NCBI GenBank assembly: GCA_905211955.1
Contig: CAJMCT010000010.1
Coordinates: forward strand, 1-16,282
Source of the DNA: an uncultured Eubacteriales bacterium
Lineage (GTDB): Bacteria > Bacillota > Clostridia > Christensenellales > Borkfalkiaceae
Direction: 5' to 3'
Length of the DNA: 16,282 nt
Shown here: positions 6,622-11,681 of the stretch, piece by piece
Position numbering within the stretch: position 1 is the stretch's first letter
How the letters are laid out: the number at the start of each line of letters is the position of its first letter
Translations under genes and position numbers: made by a program
Notes under the pieces: generated by a model
What the model was told of the DNA's origin: nothing
What the model saw: the letters and a program-made list of their open reading frames with translations, nothing else
Databases searched by the model: none

Positions 6622-7993
6622 GCAAAAAAGAGAGAAACTGAAACAAATAGTGTATAATTCTAGGGCGAGAATACTTTTATTCCGCCCTGTGTATGCCTTG
6701 TTGCTTATGTGCCTTAAAGTAGTTATAGACAGTAATATATCTACGGTTTCAGTGAACGAAAACTGTATTTTTATCAACCCCGAATTTTTGCAAAAACTTC
6801 GTGCAAAAGAAGTGGATTTTGTTTTGTTGCATCAACTTTATCACGTTATAAATGGAGATATTTGGAGAGATAAAGTTTATGCTGATGCCAATTATCACCA
6901 TGCTTGCGATATGATAATTAATAGAAAACTCCTAAACGATGATGCGGCGGAAAAAAATTATCCACATTTAGGGAGACTTTTTTCTTTGGGGGCAGAGTAT
7001 AATCCCGATATTATTAAGCCGTTAGATATTTATTTTTCCTTGTTTTATAATGTGGAAAGTTTTTCTCCTCAGGATAAGAAAAGAATATTATTTGATAGTG
7101 ATGAAAGGTGGGACGAACACTTTGATTACGGACAATTTGGGGAAATACTAATTGATGCCGAAAAGGAAATAGACGAAAGTTTTTTTTCGAATAAAGAAGA
7201 TTTTAGCAATAAACCGAAAAATAAAGAAGGTGTTGGAGCATTTTCAGAAGGTGAAAAAGAACAAAAACTAATGTCAAATATAGATGTTGGGGAACAATTA
7301 ACTATCGAGACGCAACCTGATGAAAATAAACGAAAATGGGAAAAGCGAGTGGAATTTGCTTTTAATGCAGTTAAAAAAAGTGGCGGTAAGGGCGCTGATT
7401 TCGAAAATGATTTATTAAATCTTAAAATATCAAAATTAAAAAAATCACAACTTGATTGGCGTGCAATCTTAAATGAAGTTTTAAGTGAAGAAGTTTGTGA
7501 TTATTCTTTTTTGCCCGTTGATAAAAGGTTTTCCGAAAGTGAATTCTTTTTGCCTGATTTTAATGAAAGCGATACTGCCGTTAAAGATGTTTTGTTTATG
7601 GTTGACACTTCTGCATCAATAGACGTTGAGGCCCTGACCGTAGCCTTTTCTGAAATCAATGGCGCAATAGAACAATTCAAGGGGAAACTGAGTGGAAAAC
7701 TTGGCTTTTTTGATATAGACGTTAGAAAGGTGATTGATTTTGACAGTGTTGAAGATATAGAAAAAATCGCACCCGTTGGTGGCGGTGGTACGGATTTTTT
7801 TAGCGTTTTTAATTACGTAAACAATTTAGACAGTTCACAAATTAGTTATTTAATCATTTTAACAGATGGAGAAGCGCCTTATCCAAACGAAAGAATGTCT
7901 AAGGACATACCTGTTTTATGGCTCATAAACAATGAAGAACAAACTCCGCCCTGGGGCAAGGTTGCAAGAATAATAATTGATAAGAGAAAATGA
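6614..7993 (+). CDS. VWA-domain protein with DUF2201-type metallopeptidase-like N-domain (HQxxH variant)
   Basis: A 459-residue protein matching the layout of DUF2201 'VWA-like' proteins that pair with MoxR ATPases. The N-domain (about 20-115) has LLHQLYHVINGD with His73 and His77, and a downstream ACDMIIN with Asp99. This is the layout of a zincin site, but the catalytic Glu is Gln74 (CAA at 6833-6835, one base from GAA). An acidic linker follows (about 170-235). A basic segment containing LDWRAIL leads to the C-terminal VWA domain, whose metal-binding site is complete: DTSAS at 331-335, Thr393 in GGTD, and TDG at 417-419. I chose ATG 6614 (8-base overlap with the ATPase gene); ATG 6608 and TTG 6557 are alternatives. 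It probably binds partners through VWA while lacking protease activity. Confidence 0.82.
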   Translation: MTEQKREKLKQIVYNSRARILLFRPVYALLLMCLKVVIDSNISTVSVNENCIFINPEFLQKLRAKEVDFVLLHQLYHVINGDIWRDKVYADANYHHACDMIINRKLLNDDAAEKNYPHLGRLFSLGAEYNPDIIKPLDIYFSLFYNVESFSPQDKKRILFDSDERWDEHFDYGQFGEILIDAEKEIDESFFSNKEDFSNKPKNKEGVGAFSEGEKEQKLMSNIDVGEQLTIETQPDENKRKWEKRVEFAFNAVKKSGGKGADFENDLLNLKISKLKKSQLDWRAILNEVLSEEVCDYSFLPVDKRFSESEFFLPDFNESDTAVKDVLFMVDTSASIDVEALTVAFSEINGAIEQFKGKLSGKLGFFDIDVRKVIDFDSVEDIEKIAPVGGGGTDFFSVFNYVNNLDSSQISYLIILTDGEAPYPNERMSKDIPVLWLINNEEQTPPWGKVARIIIDKRK

Positions 7994-8002
7994 AAAAGTT
8001 AT

Positions 8003-8032
8003 AAAAAAGCGTGGAAAGATTCCACGCTTTTT
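8003..8032. terminator. bidirectional terminator between convergent genes
   Basis: GCGTGGAA (8009-8016) and TTCCACGC (8020-8027) form a perfect stem with an AGA loop, flanked by six A before and five T after. It therefore works in both directions, for the VWA gene on plus and the collagen-like gene on minus. Confidence 0.9.
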
Positions 8033-8046
8033 GATTGGATTTAAGG

Positions 8047-8820
8047 TTATACCGCAGTTTTAAGGACGGTTATAGATGCACTATCTAGGGCAACGACGTC
8101 TGCCGAAGTGTTATACAAAGATAACGTTCCTGCACCTGCCACCGTAATAAGAACAGTCTTACTAGAAGAATTGCTTTCCGTAGCGGTGGGAGAAACCGTT
8201 ATGGTTTCGCCTGTAATTAAAGCACCGTCAAGATAAAGAGAAAGCAAGAATTCGCAAGTTGCTGAACTTCCGTTCGCAAAATAACTTACTAAATAAGTGC
8301 CTGCTTCGGGAAGGTTAATTGAGCCACCAGAAACACTCATAGTAGTACCTGCGGTAGAAGTGGAAAGTGTTAGCGGAATAATTGCCCCCGCACCGATAGT
8401 AGCGGTAGTGGATACTGCGTGTAGTGCGTCGTTAGTACCCGCGGGGCCTTGCGGACCAGTAGCACCGGTAGCACCTTGCGGGCCAATAGGTCCAGTAGCA
8501 CCGGTTAAACCAATCGGACCTTGCGGACCAACAGGACCAGTAGCACCGGTAGCACCCGTAGCACCCGTAGGACCAATCGGGCCTTGCGGACCGATAGGAC
8601 CAGTTGCCCCAGTTAAACCAATCGGGCCTTGCGGCCCAGTCGCACCCGTAGCGCCAACGGGACCCGCAGGGCCTTGCGGCCCAGTTGCACCCGTAGCACC
8701 TTGAGGGCCAATTGGACCCCTTGCACCGCTAGGGCCCGAAGGACCCATAGGACCACGTATACATCTTACACAATTGCAACAGTTGTTAGAACGGTTGTTG
8801 CAACCACAGTTAAAACACAT
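8047..8820 (-). CDS. collagen-like protein, exosporium/BclA-type
   Basis: A 257-residue protein in three parts. Residues 1-22 are Cys-rich, with seven Cys between 2 and 20. Residues 23-130 are about 36 unbroken Gly-X-Y triplets, mainly GPQ, GPI and GAT. Residues 131-257 form a beta-rich, Ser/Thr-rich C-terminal domain that ends hydrophobically, like the trimerising heads of BclA-type spore glycoproteins. There is no signal peptide, which fits assembly onto the spore from the mother cell. Many GAT and GLT threonines could be glycosylated. The ATG at 8820 is chosen because AAAGGAGG (8837-8830) lies nine bases upstream; an earlier in-frame start at 8865 would bury that site. A sigma-K-like promoter precedes it. 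The spore role is inferred from family and promoter. Confidence 0.85.
   Translation of the reverse strand: MCFNCGCNNRSNNCCNCVRCIRGPMGPSGPSGARGPIGPQGATGATGPQGPAGPVGATGATGPQGPIGLTGATGPIGPQGPIGPTGATGATGATGPVGPQGPIGLTGATGPIGPQGATGATGPQGPAGTNDALHAVSTTATIGAGAIIPLTLSTSTAGTTMSVSGGSINLPEAGTYLVSYFANGSSATCEFLLSLYLDGALITGETITVSPTATESNSSSKTVLITVAGAGTLSLYNTSADVVALDSASITVLKTAV
8431..8754 (-). repeat. Gly-X-Y coding repeat of the collagen-like gene
   Basis: A run of nine-base-periodic coding repeats for collagen triplets. Two longer blocks recur inside it at protein level. GPI-GPQ-GAT-GAT-GPQ-GPA occurs at triplets 5-10 and 30-35. GPQ-GPI-GLT-GAT-GPI-GPQ occurs at triplets 14-19 and 26-31. This points to internal duplication and likely length variation between strains. 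Confidence 0.9.
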
Positions 8821-8821
8821 T

Positions 8822-8876
8822 AAAAAAATCCTCCTTTGTGTTGCTAAGATATAATATGCAAACAAGGGGGATTTTT
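8822..8876 (-). terminator. hairpin upstream of the collagen gene: terminator-like, masks its ribosome site
   Basis: On the minus strand AAAAATCCCCCTTGT (8876-8862) can pair with ACAAAGGAGGATTTTT (8839-8824), with one mismatch and one bulge, and a run of seven T ends at 8822. Read from the upstream thioesterase gene this looks like an intrinsic terminator. The 3' arm contains the GGAGG of the collagen gene, so read-through mRNA would have its ribosome site paired. Confidence 0.55.
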
Positions 8877-8878
8877 GT
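8850..8878 (-). promoter_or_regulatory. sigma-K-like promoter of the collagen-like gene
   Basis: On the minus strand CATATTATA (8858-8850) matches the late mother-cell -10 pattern CATAnnnTA exactly. ACA (8878-8876) lies 17 bases upstream, where the short AC -35 of sigma K is expected. No good sigma-A pair is seen. The promoter lies mostly in the loop and 5' arm of the hairpin, so transcripts starting here (near 8844) lack the pairing arm and leave the ribosome site free. Sigma E is an alternative. Confidence 0.5.
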
Positions 8879-8890
8879 TAAAAACACAAT

Positions 8891-9400
8891 TTATTTCACT
8901 TCGGGAAAGTCAATTTCAGTAATGCCGTCTTCAATTTTATATTTCATTTCGTCGTCTAAATCAATACCTTCGCCAGAGATTTTTGAGTTAGAAAGTTTAA
9001 TATACTTTGCGTTTCCTTCGGCAAGCAAATTGCCGTCCATATCGTAAATAAAGCCTTTTGCCGAGAAGAACATTTTAGAGTTAGAAGTAAGTATTCCGCG
9101 CGCTTTTAGGGGGATACCGTAGGGAACGGCTTTTCTAAAAGAGATATTCATAGTAGTGGTGCAACCAAAAACGTCCGGCTCGCTAACCCAAAGTGCGCGC
9201 CCCATAACTTCATCAAGCACGGCAGAAATCATACCGCCGTGTGTTCTACCCGGATAACTTTGGTGATCTTCCTTAAAAGTTAAAAGACAACCGCAAGACC
9301 CGTCTTCTAAATCGTAAAAGTTAGCCTTTATACCAAACTCGTTTTCTAATCCGCAAACTATACATTTTTTTGCGTTCTTTTGCTTATTTACTACTTTCAT
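8891..9400 (-). CDS. PaaI-type hotdog-fold thioesterase
   Basis: A 169-residue hotdog-fold protein of the PaaI/YigI-like acyl-CoA thioesterase group, which hydrolyses acyl- or aryl-CoA thioesters in the cytoplasm. Visible: an N-terminal CIVCG (13-17) of the kind seen in relatives starting 'C..CG..N..G', and the helix and active-site motif RTHGGMISAVLDEVMG at 52-67 with Asp63/Glu64. The strands of the fold follow. A C-terminal acidic tail (about 140-169) extends beyond the core domain. There is no in-frame start other than ATG at 9400 ahead of the Cys motif. That ATG has no ribosome site and lies exactly where transcription should begin, suggesting a leaderless mRNA. The substrate is not predictable. 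Confidence 0.82.
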   Translation of the reverse strand: MKVVNKQKNAKKCIVCGLENEFGIKANFYDLEDGSCGCLLTFKEDHQSYPGRTHGGMISAVLDEVMGRALWVSEPDVFGCTTTMNISFRKAVPYGIPLKARGILTSNSKMFFSAKGFIYDMDGNLLAEGNAKYIKLSNSKISGEGIDLDDEMKYKIEDGITEIDFPEVK

Positions 9401-9406
9401 AATTTT

Positions 9407-9436
9407 ATTATAACACGAATAATCTTTTATTTACAA
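9407..9436 (-). promoter_or_regulatory. extended -10 promoter giving a leaderless thioesterase mRNA
   Basis: On the minus strand TG-T-TATAAT (9415-9407) is a perfect extended -10, and TTGTAA (9436-9431) is 18 bases upstream. Counting seven bases from the end of TATAAT puts +1 at 9400, the A of the thioesterase ATG. No Shine-Dalgarno sequence lies between them. Confidence 0.65.
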
Positions 9437-9443
9437 TAAATTA

Positions 9444-9472
9444 TTGACATTTTCTCATACTGCGTTTATAAT
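9444..9472 (+). promoter_or_regulatory. perfect-consensus sigma-A promoter of the AbrB-ABC unit
   Basis: TTGACA (9444-9449) and TATAAT (9467-9472) are exactly 17 bases apart. The predicted start, near 9479, is only about four bases before the ATG at 9483, so this mRNA would also have almost no leader. Such a strong promoter suggests repression, plausibly by the AbrB protein itself. Confidence 0.8.
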
Positions 9473-9482
9473 GTAGAAAAAT

Positions 9483-9727
9483 ATGAAAAGTATGAAAATT
9501 TCTCTTACCAGTTAGGGGGGCGGGAACCTTCCTGAAATCCAAGTTCCCAGACTCCACCCAAGGTAAGTGAACGCGGACAAATAGTTATTCCTAAAGAAGC
9601 GAGAGAAGTATTTAACGTAAAGGCGGGGGATAATTTATTGCTTTTAGGGGATATTGAAAAGGGTATGGCGCTTGTAAAGACGGAAGTTTTTAACAGTGTA
9701 GCCGAAGATATTTTAGCGGGTAAATAA
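9483..9727 (+). pseudogene. AbrB/SpoVT-domain regulator, frame interrupted by a 50-base hairpin insert
   Basis: An AbrB-type swapped-hairpin DNA-binding domain is clear downstream: from 9560 the frame reads KVSERGQIVIPKEAREVF and then a second strand pair, ending with TAA at 9725-9727. This frame has no start codon, because TGA closes it at 9533-9535. A separate frame starts ATG at 9483 (or 9492), encodes MKSMKISLTS and stops at TAG 9513-9515. Removing 9510-9559 (50 bases) joins the two into a normal-length protein of about 65 residues, with the usual short N-terminus before the domain. Relatives commonly sit just before ABC transporter genes, as here: the ATPase ATG is one base past the stop. 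It is either broken or expressed by an unusual route such as ribosome bypass. The intact downstream half argues against old decay. Confidence 0.6.
9504..9567 (+). other. GC-rich long hairpin inside the AbrB gene
   Basis: Nested stems can be drawn. CTTACC (9504-9509) pairs with GGTAAG (9562-9567). The G run (9515-9520) pairs with CTCCACC (9552-9558), with one bulged A and one G-U pair. GGGAAC (9522-9527) pairs with GTTCCC (9543-9548), enclosing a 15-base loop. Of the 50 inserted bases 29 are G or C, well above the surroundings. No T run follows, so it is not an intrinsic terminator. It matches no riboswitch or ribozyme that I recognise. Confidence 0.6.
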
Positions 9728-9728
9728 T

Positions 9729-10637
9729 ATGGAATATGCAGTAGAGATTAAAAACCTATGTAAAAGTTTTGGCGAAATAAAGGCGGTAAACGATCTTTCC
9801 TTTTCGGTAAGACGTGGGGAATTGTTTGCATTTTTAGGTGTAAACGGTGCAGGTAAGTCTACCACCATATCTTGTTTATGCAAAACGTTAACTAAAGACA
9901 GTGGGAAAATTATTATAGACGGCATTGATCAAGACCAAGACGTGATAAGCGCAAACAAAAAACTTGGAGTAGTTTTTCAAAGTTCGGTACTTGACAAACC
10001 GCTTTCCGTTTACGATAATCTTGAAACGCGCGCTTCTCTTTACGGTTTACACGGCGAAGACTTTAAGAAAAAACTAGACGAAATATCTACGCTTTTAGAG
10101 ATGAAAGACGTCTTAAAAAGACCGCTAGGTAAACTTTCGGGCGGACAAAGGCGTAGAGTGGACATTGCAAGGGCGCTACTTAGCGACCCCGAAATCTTGA
10201 TTTTAGACGAGCCGACAACTGGCTTAGACCCGATTACGAGAAAGTTGGTTTGGAAAACGGTTAACGATTTAAGAAAGTCTAAAAACATGACGGTAATTTT
10301 GACAACCCATTATATGGAAGAAGCGAGTGAAGCCGACTACGTTGTTATAATAAATGCTGGAAAATTAGTTGCCAAAGGCACTCCGTTAGAATTAAAAACC
10401 GAATACACGGGCGACTTTTTAAGCGTTTATAACGTTAATGAAGAAGCGGTACGCGGACTTAACGTAAAATATCAAAAGATTGCAAACGGGTATAGAATTT
10501 TACTTAAAAATACTAAAGAAGCCACCGATTTAATAGAAAAGTATCCGCATATTTTTGTAGATTACGAACTCCATAAAGGCAAGATGGACGACGTATTTTT
10601 AGCGGTGACAGGCGCAAAGCCCGAAGGAGATGAATAA
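9729..10637 (+). CDS. ABC transporter ATP-binding protein (ABC-2/DRA type)
   Basis: A 302-residue ATPase of an ABC-2 type exporter, the drug/antibiotic-resistance-like group. Walker A GVNGAGKST is at 37-45, the Q-loop VVFQ at 81-84, signature LSGGQ at 136-140, Walker B ILILDE at 156-161, and the switch His194 in TTHYMEE. All are intact. A C-terminal domain of about 90 residues follows the nucleotide-binding core, as usual in this subfamily. It starts one base after the AbrB stop with no good ribosome site of its own, so its translation probably depends on ribosomes finishing the AbrB frame. This matters if that frame is broken. It overlaps the permease gene by one base (TAATG). The substrate is unknown. 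Confidence 0.9.
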   Translation: MEYAVEIKNLCKSFGEIKAVNDLSFSVRRGELFAFLGVNGAGKSTTISCLCKTLTKDSGKIIIDGIDQDQDVISANKKLGVVFQSSVLDKPLSVYDNLETRASLYGLHGEDFKKKLDEISTLLEMKDVLKRPLGKLSGGQRRRVDIARALLSDPEILILDEPTTGLDPITRKLVWKTVNDLRKSKNMTVILTTHYMEEASEADYVVIINAGKLVAKGTPLELKTEYTGDFLSVYNVNEEAVRGLNVKYQKIANGYRILLKNTKEATDLIEKYPHIFVDYELHKGKMDDVFLAVTGAKPEGDE

Positions 10638-11572
10638 TGAATACTTTGGGAATTTTAATAAAGAGAAACGTTAAACTTTTCTTTAAAGATAAAGGTGTGT
10701 TTTTTACTTCACTTATAACTCCGTTAATACTTTTAGTTTTATACGCAACCTTTTTAAGAAACGTTTACGAAACGAGTTTTACTAGTGGGCTTGAAGGTTA
10801 TGTCATTGAGAAAAGCATTATAAACGGAATAGTAGGCGGGCAACTTATGAGTTCGCTTTTGGCGGTAAGTTGTATTACCGTTGCTTTTTGTTCCAACATG
10901 ATAATGGTGTCTGATAAAGTGACCGGTGCTTACGTTGATTTAACTCTTGCTCCAGTAAAGAAATCTACGCTTGCTCTTGGCTACTATATAGCAACCGCAA
11001 TCAATACTTTGCTCGTTTGTTTTTTCGCGATAGGGGCGTCTTTAATCTATCTTGGAATAGTCGGTTTTTATCTTAGCGTAGGCGATATTTTTCTTATATT
11101 TTTGGACGTGTTTATTCTCGTTATGCTCGGAACGGCACTATCGTCTTTTATAAACTTTTTCTTATCGTCTCAAGGTCAAATTTCGGCAGTTGGCTCTATC
11201 GTGTCTTCTTGCTATGGGTTTATTTGCGGTGCGTATATGCCTATATCTTCGTTCGGTGTAGGGCTTCAAAAGGTACTTTCTTTTATGCCTTTTACTTACG
11301 GAACGGGGATACTTAGAAACCACTGTATGAACGGTGCGTTTAGCGCTCTTGAAAGCTCGGGCGTTCCGTCTTCCGCAGTAAACGGAATTAAAGATTCGGT
11401 AGACGTAAACCTTTATTTTTTTGATAACCTAGTATCTTCCCACGCGATGTATTTGGTTTTGATAGGCGCCGTGCTTTTGTTCCTTGGCGGATATATTGCT
11501 TTAAACGTCTTTTGTAAAAACAAAGGAAGAAAGGAGAAAGTTAAAAAGATAAAGGCAAATAAAAAGGCTTAA
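10637..11572 (+). CDS. ABC-2 type transporter permease
   Basis: A 311-residue membrane protein with about six hydrophobic segments (near 22-40, 62-88, 115-140, 150-176, 182-203 and 270-293). A polar loop (about 204-265) lies before the last helix, and the cytoplasmic tail is very basic. The layout is that of ABC-2 permeases, which dimerise and work with the ATPase encoded just upstream. The ATG shares its A with the preceding stop (TAATG), and AAGGAG lies a few bases upstream, so expression is coupled but also independent. A strong terminator closes the unit. The exported compound (drug, lipid or peptide) cannot be told. Confidence 0.88.
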   Translation: MNTLGILIKRNVKLFFKDKGVFFTSLITPLILLVLYATFLRNVYETSFTSGLEGYVIEKSIINGIVGGQLMSSLLAVSCITVAFCSNMIMVSDKVTGAYVDLTLAPVKKSTLALGYYIATAINTLLVCFFAIGASLIYLGIVGFYLSVGDIFLIFLDVFILVMLGTALSSFINFFLSSQGQISAVGSIVSSCYGFICGAYMPISSFGVGLQKVLSFMPFTYGTGILRNHCMNGAFSALESSGVPSSAVNGIKDSVDVNLYFFDNLVSSHAMYLVLIGAVLLFLGGYIALNVFCKNKGRKEKVKKIKANKKA

Positions 11573-11594
11573 TATTATAATTAAATAATTTATA

Positions 11595-11634
11595 TCAAAG
11601 TGCAATCTTACAAAAAGATTGCACTTTGACTTTT
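11595..11634 (+). terminator. terminator of the AbrB-ABC unit
   Basis: A perfect 15-bp stem (11595-11609 with 11615-11629, TCAAAGTGCAATCTT and its complement) has a 5-base loop. It is followed by C and TTTT. Confidence 0.88.
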
Positions 11635-11638
11635 AATA

Positions 11639-11647
11639 TGGTATAAC
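11639..11647 (+). promoter_or_regulatory. possible extended -10 promoter for uvrBA
   Basis: TG-G-TATAAC (11639-11647) resembles an extended -10. The -35 region is poor. The predicted start near 11654 gives a leader of about 28 bases. I found no CGAAC...GTTCG LexA box between 11573 and 11681. Confidence 0.4.
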
Positions 11648-11681
11648 ATAAGTAGAATATAAACAAAATATAGATGGCGAA

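Noticed and set aside
8431..8754. Repeat array that might suggest CRISPR or a satellite
   Set aside because: The period is that of collagen triplets in one frame, with no spacers.
8297..8823. Plus-strand frames rich in Pro-Val-Ala opposite the collagen-like gene
   Set aside because: They are antisense images of the Gly-X-Y repeats, have no ribosome site, and the minus-strand gene has clear start signals.
9504..9567. Hairpin in the AbrB gene as intrinsic terminator or known riboswitch
   Set aside because: No T run follows the stem, and no conserved core of a riboswitch or self-cleaving ribozyme known to me is visible.
11573..11681. SOS/LexA box before uvrB
   Set aside because: No CGAAC...GTTCG-type site was found by eye.
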